Assembly: GCA_964576115.1 (NCBI GenBank)
Contig: CAZNUA010000004.1
Coordinates: 66,759-130,758 of the forward strand
Direction: 5' to 3'
Length of the DNA stretch: 64,000 nt
Origin: CAYSYY01 sp964576115 [NCBI: uncultured Gemmatimonadota bacterium]
GTDB lineage: Bacteria; Blakebacterota; Blakebacteria; Blakebacterales
The translations under genes and the position numbers were made by a program. The notes beneath the pieces are model-generated. The model was not told the DNA's origin. It worked only from the letters and a program-made list of their open reading frames with translations, and ran no database searches. This document shows positions 57,702 to 64,000 of the stretch, piece after piece. Position 1 is the stretch's first letter, and each line of letters begins with the position of its first letter.

Positions 57702-58892
57702 ATGGATGCTTTCAGATCAGTATTCCGACGGGTGTTTGTACCGTTCCTGGTACTGCTCCTCGTCGGATGCGGCGGGCGGGAGAGGACCGAGGTTTTCCCG
57801 GGCGCCTGGGAATCGGTTCGGGCCGTCGTGGATCATTCCCGCCAGCCCCTTTCCGCTCCGTGGAACTGCAGTGTTACGCTCGAGATCGGCGAAGCATCCG
57901 GGGCCGACGAGTACATCCTGCGCTCGCCCTTTGCCCTGACCGTTCTGCCGGGCGGTCTGATCGTCATCGAGGACGACCGACCCCTTCAACTGCGGGTCTA
58001 TGATTCCCGGGGCGGCCATGTCAGCTCTTTCGGCCAGCCCGGTGGAGGCCCGGGCGATCTGACTCCGGGTCGTTTCCGATGGGTGATGCGGCCCCTCGAC
58101 GAACGGACCTTTCAGCTCTGGAGCGGATGGCCTCCCCGGGTACAGGAATGGACGGTCGACGGCGAACTGCTCGGGGTCCAATCGCTTCGGGCCGATCATC
58201 CGATGGTGCTGGGCACCGCTCCGCTCACGATCGGTTTCATCGACGATGAACTCTACTGGGTCGCCCGTTCTCACCGGCTTGATCACGAAGGCCGCAGTAT
58301 CGGCACCTCGCATATACTGGTCGGCGATATCCAGGGTACGGCGGCCGATACCCTGACCTCGATCCGGCACGAACCGATGCCGACCGAATATCAGCTGGCC
58401 CTGCAATTCGGGCTCGATTACGCCTATCTGCTGGACGATCACATTCTCGTCACCCGGGACCGGAAATGTTACCTCACCAGCTGGCTCGAAGACTGGGTCA
58501 CGGAGGTCGATCTGCAGCGCGGGGTGCCGGTCCTGCGCTTCCGCTGGGAGCACGAACCCGATGCGATCCCGGTCGCGGTGAGCGAACGGATGGACCGGCA
58601 ACTCGATGCGGCGAGCAGGGATATGCTCGTTGAGGGACTCACCTGGCTGCAGGAGCGGGTCTCGCTTCTCGGCCTGGCGGAAGGACCCGAGGGCCGGATT
58701 CTGGTCCAGCGGACGGGCGAACCGGTCGATGAGAACTGGCCGACCGATGTTTTCGGTCCTGACGGCAGGTACCTGGATCGGGTGCTCCTGCCGGTGGAGC
58801 CGCGCACGGCGGTTCTGAGCGGGCGGGATCTGATCGGCCTGGGAATCCGGCAGGGAGTACCCGTCATCAGGGTCGTACGCCTCGGTCGCTGA
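57702..58892 (+). CDS. 6-bladed beta-propeller lipoprotein
   Basis: 396 residues. Signal peptide VFVPFLVLLLVGC gives a lipobox cysteine near residue 22. The body carries propeller-like segments: SPFALTVLPGGLIVIEDDRPLQLRVYDSRGGHVSSFGQPGGGPGDL, the 'fG..G.GPG(E/D)(F/L)' signature of 6-bladed beta-propeller secretory proteins, plus DVFGPDGRYLDRVLLP near the end. It is probably at the outer or inner membrane; ligand unknown. ATG at 57702 (or the GTG before it) is chosen for the signal peptide. More distant from the two propellers at 59.7-63.3 kb than those are from each other. Confidence 0.78.
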   Translation: MDAFRSVFRRVFVPFLVLLLVGCGGRERTEVFPGAWESVRAVVDHSRQPLSAPWNCSVTLEIGEASGADEYILRSPFALTVLPGGLIVIEDDRPLQLRVYDSRGGHVSSFGQPGGGPGDLTPGRFRWVMRPLDERTFQLWSGWPPRVQEWTVDGELLGVQSLRADHPMVLGTAPLTIGFIDDELYWVARSHRLDHEGRSIGTSHILVGDIQGTAADTLTSIRHEPMPTEYQLALQFGLDYAYLLDDHILVTRDRKCYLTSWLEDWVTEVDLQRGVPVLRFRWEHEPDAIPVAVSERMDRQLDAASRDMLVEGLTWLQERVSLLGLAEGPEGRILVQRTGEPVDENWPTDVFGPDGRYLDRVLLPVEPRTAVLSGRDLIGLGIRQGVPVIRVVRLGR

Positions 58893-58971
58893 TAGCGGTG
58901 CGCTTGCGCAGTCCTCGTTCCCGGTCAGGGAGTCGGACAGTGCGGCCTGGGGTCTCTTCGGCCCGCTCTTC

Positions 58972-59670
58972 TCATGGTGAAGAGCGCACGTGTCTCACCC
59001 ATCTCAGGACAGGCTGGTGTATTTCGCCCTTGGTCAACCAGGAGACCGCGAAGGCTGCGATGGCAATGGATTCGGGCCAGAATATCGCCGCCCCCGTTAT
59101 CAGGGATGTTGCAGCCCAGAGCACGCAGACGATCATCACCACACCGCATACCAGGCAGATGCTGTCGCGCCGGCGCTTTTCGACAGAGCGCTCGCGCCGT
59201 TTCTGTATATCGGACAGGCGGAAAAGCCAGATCGAAAAGATGATGAAGACGATGAACAACACGATGGCGCAGACATAGTGTACAACTCCGAGCGGTTCGC
59301 TCCACCAGGTTGGTTCATAGAGTTTCTCCGGGGCTGAGGTGGGAAAGAGCGCGACCCCGAGAGCGGCCGTACCGCCAAGACAGCCGATGATGCGATCGGC
59401 TTTTGTGTCTGGATAGCCCGGGTAGGTGAACAGGAAGAGCGACAGCGCGAAAAGCACGCCGACGAAAATCCCCGACGCCCCCGTGTAGTAATATTCGCTG
59501 ACCGAATCCATAACATCCCAGGGTGCGAGACCGTCGGTGCGGAATAGTGCCGCCCACAGGTACAGGAGCGCCGGCAGAACGAGTCCGAGAAAACCGATGA
59601 GCCGGCGGTGAGCACGCTGGGACAGGCATTTAGGGGCATCATCGATGCGGGGTAACCGGTCAGCTGTCAT
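58972..59670 (-). CDS. Unknown six-helix membrane protein
   Basis: 232 residues. About six membrane segments, the first LIGFLGLVLPALLYLWAALF. A conserved-looking loop MDSVSEYYYTGASGIFVGVLFALSLFLF precedes helix 2-3, and PTWWSEPLGVVHYVCAIVLFIVF lies before helix 4. A charged loop (SDIQKRRERSVEKRRRDS) is cytoplasmic by the positive-inside rule. I do not assign a family. It lies 61 bases downstream of the minus-strand propeller gene and is probably co-transcribed with it. Confidence 0.72.
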   Translation of the reverse strand: MTADRLPRIDDAPKCLSQRAHRRLIGFLGLVLPALLYLWAALFRTDGLAPWDVMDSVSEYYYTGASGIFVGVLFALSLFLFTYPGYPDTKADRIIGCLGGTAALGVALFPTSAPEKLYEPTWWSEPLGVVHYVCAIVLFIVFIIFSIWLFRLSDIQKRRERSVEKRRRDSICLVCGVVMIVCVLWAATSLITGAAIFWPESIAIAAFAVSWLTKGEIHQPVLRWVRHVRSSP

Positions 59671-59731
59671 TTCATACCACCTGTCTGAAAGCCGCCGCTG
59701 TCAACTGCATGAGCGGGTTGGGTGAGCATGA

Positions 59732-60970
59732 TCAAGGATAAATGAAACCTTCTATTTCAGACTGAATGCGGTAGATGGTTGGGTTGATTTCTCCTGTATC
59801 TGGGTTCTCCTCGAGGGTAAGTAAGCGCCCGTTGGAGATTGATGAGCCGGATGTATACGGTCTGACTGTGGTCTCCAGGTATTCACCTTCCGGGCTCAGG
59901 ATACGGCAGGTATGGCTGCCCTCGAGTATCAGGGCGAGGGCGGGAAAAAGGCCTGTATCCAGCCAGAAGTACCCATCACTGTCGATCTCGACAAGGCTCC
60001 AGAATGCCTTGTGATCTGCGAAAGGCATATTCTCAGCTTGAGTCTGCACTGTTTCCCTGAGTGATTCGTCCACGGTATCCACTCTGGACAGGACTTCCTG
60101 TCGGGCCGCTGCCCGATCGCTTTGGGTCACGGGTTCTGCTTCCATCGCAAGACGGATTAACCCGACCGGGTGACAGGTATTGTCGAAAAGGTGCAGCTCC
60201 GGCAGAATGCTGGGGCTGAGAATAATACCGTGCAGGGGGTGGTAGGTTGCTGTCGGCCAGGGACCGTATGCCAGTGGTGTGGGACCTGTCATCGATCGCC
60301 CCATGATTGTATAGCTGATTGTCTCCAGCATCTTTATCCAGGGTGTATACGCAACACCAAGCGTATCACCTTGAGCTGAGAGCGTTACCGCTCCTCTTCG
60401 TTGAGTTATACCCATACTGGGCATATCAGATTCGCTTGCCAGTATCAGCTGCATGCCATTCTCAAGGATCACAAATCCTGAGGCGCCCAGAATACCTGTG
60501 CCGACGGGTAAAGTGACGACATCCAATAGTGTGCCAGCTGTCTGAAAACGTGTCGTCCTTCGCAGAGAGTGATCGAAAAACTGCACAACATCGTCATGGA
60601 TCATCTGGATATGGCCACCTCTGAACTCACCGGGACCCTGGCCTTCTTGACCGATGGATCTCAGATATCGACCGGAGGCGTCAAACATGAGAATAGATCC
60701 GATTCCGGAATCATAGATGTAGAAGTTACCGGCAGCATCGGCAACGAACTGAGTCGGGCGGTAAAGCAGAGTCTCTTCACTCTGCCCGATATCGATCACC
60801 ATCTCTTTCTCATAGGAGAAGAGAGCCTCTGTATACTTGGGGCCACCCGTCGTTTCCGCAACGGTGACACCGTCCTCGGTATATGTTCGGAAGGTATGGC
60901 CAGCCTGGTGAGAAGGATATGACCAGGCGATACAAAGAAGAATCGGGAGAATCCATTGTATGCGAGTCAT
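59732..60970 (-). CDS. 6-bladed beta-propeller secretory protein (paralogue A)
   Basis: 412 residues. Cleavable signal (WILPILLCIAWSYPSHQAG), no lipobox. The mature start HTFRTYTEDGVTVAETTGGPKY, the signature SIGQEGQGPGEF, the later DHKAFWSLVEIDSDGYFWL and the end SPEGEYLETTVRP...YRIQSEIEGFIYP match the protein at 62074-63348 segment by segment. Function unknown; such proteins are exported and expanded in some FCB-group bacteria. It is divergent from the membrane-protein/HTH pair and upstream of an unknown membrane protein. Lower GC and more AT-ending codons than the housekeeping genes. Confidence 0.82.
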   Translation of the reverse strand: MTRIQWILPILLCIAWSYPSHQAGHTFRTYTEDGVTVAETTGGPKYTEALFSYEKEMVIDIGQSEETLLYRPTQFVADAAGNFYIYDSGIGSILMFDASGRYLRSIGQEGQGPGEFRGGHIQMIHDDVVQFFDHSLRRTTRFQTAGTLLDVVTLPVGTGILGASGFVILENGMQLILASESDMPSMGITQRRGAVTLSAQGDTLGVAYTPWIKMLETISYTIMGRSMTGPTPLAYGPWPTATYHPLHGIILSPSILPELHLFDNTCHPVGLIRLAMEAEPVTQSDRAAARQEVLSRVDTVDESLRETVQTQAENMPFADHKAFWSLVEIDSDGYFWLDTGLFPALALILEGSHTCRILSPEGEYLETTVRPYTSGSSISNGRLLTLEENPDTGEINPTIYRIQSEIEGFIYP

Positions 60971-60999
60971 ACGTCTCTCTCCTGATGATTCGGGCGAGA

Positions 61000-61029
61000 A
61001 ATATATCCGTCAAAAGCTCTGCGCGTCAG
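61000..61029 (-). promoter_or_regulatory. Promoter candidate for propeller A
   Basis: Minus strand CTGACG (61029-61024), 18 bases, TATATT (61005-61000), about 30 bases before the ATG at 60970, with AGGAGAGAG as ribosome site in between. Confidence 0.35.
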
Positions 61030-61181
61030 TTGCAGCGGCAGTGTATCCGGGAGCAAGGATGACAGAGATTACCGCCGCTGACAACTGCAGGCGCGGATTA
61101 GTGCGCGTTGAGGTGAAATTGTAACTCGGTGAACCGGTGAAGGGGAGTTTTTGGTCACCCGTTGTCATGTGAATGATTGTC

Positions 61182-61209
61182 TTGACGTAAAGTAACATTG
61201 ATGTAACAT
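61182..61209 (+). promoter_or_regulatory. Promoter candidate for the membrane-protein/HTH operon
   Basis: TTGACG (61182-61187), 16 bases, TAACAT (61204-61209). The predicted start near 61216 excludes an ATG at 61211 and supports the one at 61283. Confidence 0.5.
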
Positions 61210-61228
61210 TATGAGTAGTAAGCGTTAC
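61192..61228. promoter_or_regulatory. Operator-like repeats over the promoter
   Basis: GTAACATT occurs twice in direct orientation (61192-61199 and 61203-61210), 11 bases apart, about one helical turn, the second covering the -10. A palindrome GTAA-GCG-TTAC (61218-61228) follows at the predicted start. A regulator bound here would block the promoter; the HTH protein encoded by the same operon is the obvious candidate. Confidence 0.45.
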
Positions 61229-61282
61229 GTATTTGGCACACAAGATACACTGTACAACCAGAATTACAGGGGGGATTTCGAG

Positions 61283-61780
61283 ATGGTGTCTGATAACGAA
61301 ATCACAGCATTGAAAGAAAACCTGGATCAGAAGCGGAACATCGAACTGAAACGAATCCTCATTGTCTTTGCTCTTTGGTCTGTATGGTGGGTCGTATTGG
61401 GTAATGGCATCCATCTCAATTCAACAGATCCATTTAGATTTCTAAAAGCTGGCCTCCTCATTCTGGGATTACTTCTTCTTGCCGTTTCAGTAGTTCTCTT
61501 CAGACGAATCATCCTGCTTCAGAAAAGGATATGGTCCACTCCAGAACTACGAGAAACAGTCGACGACGATATCGTTCGTCTTGCCTGGCTACGCGCTGCT
61601 GCAGTCGGATTCTGCTCCATGCTTGGTGCTGAGATCATTTTTACATGCAGCAGTTTATTCCTGGTAAATATCGGTGGTTTTCGCTCTCAGGTAGTGTGGA
61701 GCGGAAGCCAGGGCCCGATTGTCATTTGTATCGGCATAGTGACAGTAGTTGGCGCCTTTCTGTTCTTCCGTCGGGATTGA
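61283..61780 (+). CDS. Small four-helix membrane protein paired with an HTH regulator
   Basis: 165 residues, about four membrane segments in two hairpins (ILIVFALWSVWWVVLG, LKAGLLILGLLLLAVSVVLF, AAAVGFCSMLGAEIIFTCSSLFLV, PIVICIGIVTVVGAFLFF), short charged loops and a charged N-terminal helix (ALKENLDQKRNIELKR). The architecture matches the small membrane proteins often found beside compact XRE regulators; no family name is claimed. ATG at 61283 after GGGGGG at 8-9 bases. Markedly AT-richer than most of the window, a sign of different ancestry. It ends 6 bases before the regulator. Confidence 0.75.
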   Translation: MVSDNEITALKENLDQKRNIELKRILIVFALWSVWWVVLGNGIHLNSTDPFRFLKAGLLILGLLLLAVSVVLFRRIILLQKRIWSTPELRETVDDDIVRLAWLRAAAVGFCSMLGAEIIFTCSSLFLVNIGGFRSQVVWSGSQGPIVICIGIVTVVGAFLFFRRD

Positions 61781-61785
61781 TCGTG

Positions 61786-61995
61786 ATGAGTAAACCACGA
61801 GTGCGAAACAGGCTGAAGGTTCATCGTGCAGAGCGTAATCTGACACAAGCTGATCTGGCTGATCTGGTTGGAGTAACTCGGAAAACAATCAACACGGTAG
61901 AGACCGGGCGATTTCTTCCATCAATCACGCTCGCTCTCCGTTGTGCAAAAGTTCTCGAGGTTCCTGTTGAAGATATCTTTCAATTAGATGAGTAG
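61786..61995 (+). CDS. Compact XRE-family HTH regulator
   Basis: 69 residues, a single Cro/cI helix-turn-helix: RNRLKVHRAERNLTQADLADLVGVTRKTINTVETGRFLPSITLALRCAKVLEVPVEDIFQ. This is the minimal YozG-like form that usually sits next to a membrane protein, as here. Start ATG at 61786 directly after a GTG; the preceding gene's stop is 61778-61780. It probably controls its own operon through the repeats at 61192-61228. Confidence 0.9.
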   Translation: MSKPRVRNRLKVHRAERNLTQADLADLVGVTRKTINTVETGRFLPSITLALRCAKVLEVPVEDIFQLDE

Positions 61996-62024
61996 AGGAT
62001 ACTGAGACTTCAATTGCCGTCACA

Positions 62025-62050
62025 GATCTGATAGTATCAGATCGATTTTT
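62025..62050 (+). terminator. Rho-independent terminator of the HTH operon
   Basis: Perfect 8-bp stem GATCTGAT / ATCAGATC with loop AGT, then GATTTTT. It is AT-rich for a terminator, so strength is uncertain, but it stands 30 bases after the HTH stop and before an independent gene. Confidence 0.6.
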
Positions 62051-62073
62051 CCTAAATATTGGAATTCTGTAAA

Positions 62074-63348
62074 ATGAAACGTACATTCACAGGTGGACTT
62101 ATCTGCTTCCTGCTGGTGAGTATTCCTGTTTCTGCGAAGAGCAACGAACAAATCTCATCCCATTCATTCCGGATATTCGAAAACGACGGGGTAACCATCT
62201 CCGAATCCTCAGGTGGGCCGAAGTATGAAGGGGATATTTTCACCTTCGAGAAACTCTTCGAGCTGAATCAGGATGAATCGCGGCCCGAGTCGTTGCTGAA
62301 TGTCAATTCGGGATATCTCATGACTGAGGATGGCCTGTTCTTCGTCTTCGATTCGGCCGATTGTCGGATCGCAGTGTTCGATCAGAACGGGCAATATCTT
62401 CGGGATTTCGGTCGCCAGGGCGCCGGCCCCGGAGAATTCAACAGTGTATTCTGTCAGTGGGCAAGAGACGGGATCATTGCCGTTTACGATCCTGTACAGT
62501 TCCGGGTTTCTACATTCACGACCGAGGGCCGATTACTCGAAATATTCACACGTCCTGGTTACAGCAACGTCAGGATGCTCGCCCCGTTCATGCGCAGCCT
62601 CAGGTGGATCTATCCCCTGCCCGACGGTCGCATGGTTCAGATATTTCAGGAGCAGAAGGAATACCGGACGGTAGATGAGTCCAAACGTACGACCGGTGTG
62701 CTTGTATCGTCTGCAGGTGACAGCCTGCGATCCTTCAGCACCGAATGGATGCTGGTGCCTAGATCTCACGTCAGCGGAGGTCGCCTGATATACCATTCAA
62801 AGATGTATTATGCAGATCCTGCTCTTCAGGTCGATCTGGATCGGGGTGTCTTCATCGCTGATCCGCGAGAGCCGATTGCCCGCTGGTACGATTTCGAAGG
62901 CAACTTAACCCGTATCCTGAGGTTTGGCCTGGAGCCTGAACCGGTCACGGACGGAGAAAAAGACGCCTACGTACGATCCCAACGGGAGTTGATTCGGGAT
63001 GCGGAGGGTGAGGCAAGGGAACGACGCGAGGAGTCCTTGAAGTATGCGATCATTCCCGATCATAAACCGTTCTGGATAACCATCATGGTTGATGATTTGG
63101 GGTACTACTGGCTGCGGAACCCCTGGGACTGGACCCTGCCGTCAGAGGACATGGTAAGACTGTATTGTTTCAAGGTATTCAGTCCCGAAGGGGAGTATCT
63201 GGGATCGGCGACGTGGCCCACTGGGAATACAAGCAGTATCACCAGGGGGCACCTTCTGGGACGACACATGGATGAGGAATTTGGCGGTTTTCGACACTTC
63301 GTCTATAGGATTATTCCGACCGTGGAAGGATTGGAATACCCCCGATAG
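62074..63348 (+). CDS. 6-bladed beta-propeller secretory protein (paralogue B)
   Basis: 424 residues. Signal peptide LICFLLVSIPVSAKS, no lipobox. It shares with paralogue A the mature start HSFRIFENDGVTISESSGGPKY, the signature DFGRQGAGPGEF, DHKPFWITIMVDDLGYYWL and the end SPEGEYLGSATWP...YRIIPTVEGLEYP. Function unknown. It points away from paralogue A, with the membrane-protein/HTH pair between. The ATG at 62074 has only a weak GGA upstream and no clear promoter; readthrough of the HTH terminator is possible. Confidence 0.82.
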   Translation: MKRTFTGGLICFLLVSIPVSAKSNEQISSHSFRIFENDGVTISESSGGPKYEGDIFTFEKLFELNQDESRPESLLNVNSGYLMTEDGLFFVFDSADCRIAVFDQNGQYLRDFGRQGAGPGEFNSVFCQWARDGIIAVYDPVQFRVSTFTTEGRLLEIFTRPGYSNVRMLAPFMRSLRWIYPLPDGRMVQIFQEQKEYRTVDESKRTTGVLVSSAGDSLRSFSTEWMLVPRSHVSGGRLIYHSKMYYADPALQVDLDRGVFIADPREPIARWYDFEGNLTRILRFGLEPEPVTDGEKDAYVRSQRELIRDAEGEARERREESLKYAIIPDHKPFWITIMVDDLGYYWLRNPWDWTLPSEDMVRLYCFKVFSPEGEYLGSATWPTGNTSSITRGHLLGRHMDEEFGGFRHFVYRIIPTVEGLEYPR

Positions 63349-63474
63349 GAATCGTGTGTCCACGCTGATTGTGCGTCTATCGTCTCCGGGTTTTTGCATA
63401 TCCCCAGGGCGTTGACCTCGCTTGCCCGAGAAGAAGATGCCCGTGCTCCAATGACCGGGTTTCTGGATCCCGGA
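63349..63474. other. Convergent intergenic gap
   Basis: 126 bases between paralogue B and the end of a minus-strand gene. A CCGGG...CCCGG repeat (near 63450-63472) could form a weak hairpin; no T-run follows, and no clear terminator is seen for either gene. Confidence 0.4.
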
Positions 63475-64000
63475 TTACAATCCCAGCTGCAATCGGATCG
63501 TCTTGTCGAGTGAGGCTGCGAGCCACCTCTTAGGAGCGGTGAGATCTTCCGGCAGTGCCGGCAGCGTGCCGTCCACATCATTGTCCGATCGTCGATTCTG
63601 GAGGGAGTATTGCAGGGTTCTGCAGACCTTCTGCATACGCTCGCGAATCGGAGTGTGACCTATATTCCGTGCACAGGCGGCGAGTGGTTTTGCGGTATGC
63701 AACTCTCCCCCGATAGCGCCGAGAACAATATCGAGGTTTTCAAAGAAGTTCCAGTTGCACGGGAACATCAAATCGATGGCCACGGCCAGGGAGATGTCAG
63801 CAGGCTCGCCATCCATGGTGTCGTGTATGCGCGTCTGCATGGTCTGCTTCCAGAAATCCTCATGCTCACGATAGTACTCGGGACATACAGCATCGCCGGG
63901 AGGTTCGCAATCAGTGCCACACTCCTCCATGAACACATACACCGGATCACCATGGTGCATCGAACGGGGCCAGCCGATGAACTCGCGAATGCGTTCAATC
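63475..64000 (-). CDS. Unrecognised protein, N-terminal part outside the window
   Basis: The minus-strand frame is open to the window edge, so 174 C-terminal residues are seen. Features: IERIREFIGWPRSMHHGDPVYVFMEECG, a cysteine/acidic motif CGTDCEPPGDAVCPEYYREHEDFW, and ADISLAVAIDLMFPCNWNFFENLDIVLG, a hydrophobic helix. The C-terminus is charged (APKRWLAASLDKTIRLQLGL). Four cysteines in the first 60 visible residues suggest a metal site or disulfides. No family recognised. An ATG at 63960 would start inside this open frame but probably is not the true start. Confidence 0.55.
   Translation of the reverse strand, partial: IERIREFIGWPRSMHHGDPVYVFMEECGTDCEPPGDAVCPEYYREHEDFWKQTMQTRIHDTMDGEPADISLAVAIDLMFPCNWNFFENLDIVLGAIGGELHTAKPLAACARNIGHTPIRERMQKVCRTLQYSLQNRRSDNDVDGTLPALPEDLTAPKRWLAASLDKTIRLQLGL

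Larger units (their letters stand above)
60971..61282. other. 312-base divergent intergenic region
   Basis: Between minus-strand propeller A and the + strand membrane-protein gene. It holds a promoter candidate in each direction, GTAACATT direct repeats and a GTAAGCGTTAC palindrome (separate entries). CGCTGACAACTGCAGG and CAGTTGCAGCGGCAG (near 61028-61093) look like a further imperfect inverted repeat. No protein-coding stretch is convincing; an ATG at 61211 would lie at the predicted transcript start. Confidence 0.6.

Noticed and set aside
61211-61282. ATG at 61211 as the start of the small membrane protein
   Set aside because: It coincides with the -10 and predicted transcript start; the ATG at 61283 has a good ribosome site.

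Overview
The window is a GC-rich chromosome segment from a Gram-negative bacterium, packed with housekeeping genes on the + strand. Many start codons are GTG or TTG and many stop/start pairs overlap by 1-20 bases. Outer-membrane biology is shown by an LptE-like lipoprotein, Lgt, Lnt, MlaEF, YajC and at least five lipobox proteins. A DUF4837-type lipoprotein, a free-standing PASTA protein and several 6-bladed beta-propeller secretory proteins point, by inference only, to the FCB superphylum or a neighbour (Gemmatimonadota, Krumholzibacteriota, Latescibacterota-like). No rRNA, tRNA, CRISPR array, insertion sequence or replication origin was recognised.

Layout. 1-6984: prfA (5' end cut by the window), prmC, murA, dnaE and an lptE-like gene, tightly linked. 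7047-14468: the complete glutamine synthetase adenylylation cascade (glnA, glnD, convergent glnE, divergent glnB). 14560-16821: purN-purH. 16891-23124: the rod-shape operon mreBCD-mrdA-rodA followed by lgt. 23138-29891: yicC-gmk-rpoZ-coaBC-udg-dnaB-mlaE-mlaF, probably helped by a promoter inside lgt. 30005-34696: yajC-def-fmt-rsmB-PASTA protein-rpe. 34766-38505: ffh-rpsP-rimM-trmD-rplS, with an unusual acidic repeat tail on S16. 38512-44796: an RNase HII/YraN fusion, an MFS transporter, a DUF4837 lipoprotein, an NAD-dependent epimerase and lnt. 44808-47209: an ECF sigma factor, its zinc-finger anti-sigma and an HtrA-like PDZ protein that has lost catalytic His and Asp. 47278-50066: a btuFCD-type cobalamin/siderophore ABC transporter. 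50123-52819: valS. 52913-53740 (-): a lipoprotein with a C-terminal membrane segment.

From 53.9 kb the content becomes accessory. An NtrC-type response regulator without a neighbouring kinase precedes a sigma-54-like promoter, a single-stranded DNA-binding protein lacking the usual C-terminal tip, a small unknown protein, and a structured region with a strong terminator. A DUF1295 membrane protein and a propeller lipoprotein follow. From about 59 kb the base composition falls (28 of 60 bases are G/C at 61321-61380, against 45 of 60 at 35161-35220). Here two clearly related beta-propeller genes point away from each other around a small membrane-protein/HTH-regulator pair that has its own promoter, operator-like repeats and terminator. 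The window ends inside an unrecognised minus-strand gene.

How the genes fit together. The window covers cell-wall precursor synthesis and rod-shape insertion (MurA, MreBCD, PBP2, RodA), the two ends of lipoprotein maturation (Lgt, Lnt) plus several substrates, nitrogen-status signalling by covalent modification (GlnA/B/D/E), and translation at many levels (RF1 and its methylase, S16, L19, RimM, TrmD, Fmt, Def, SRP, ValRS). The least familiar systems are the sigma/anti-sigma/pseudo-protease trio, the NtrC-type regulator with the tailless SSB, and the mirrored propeller locus.
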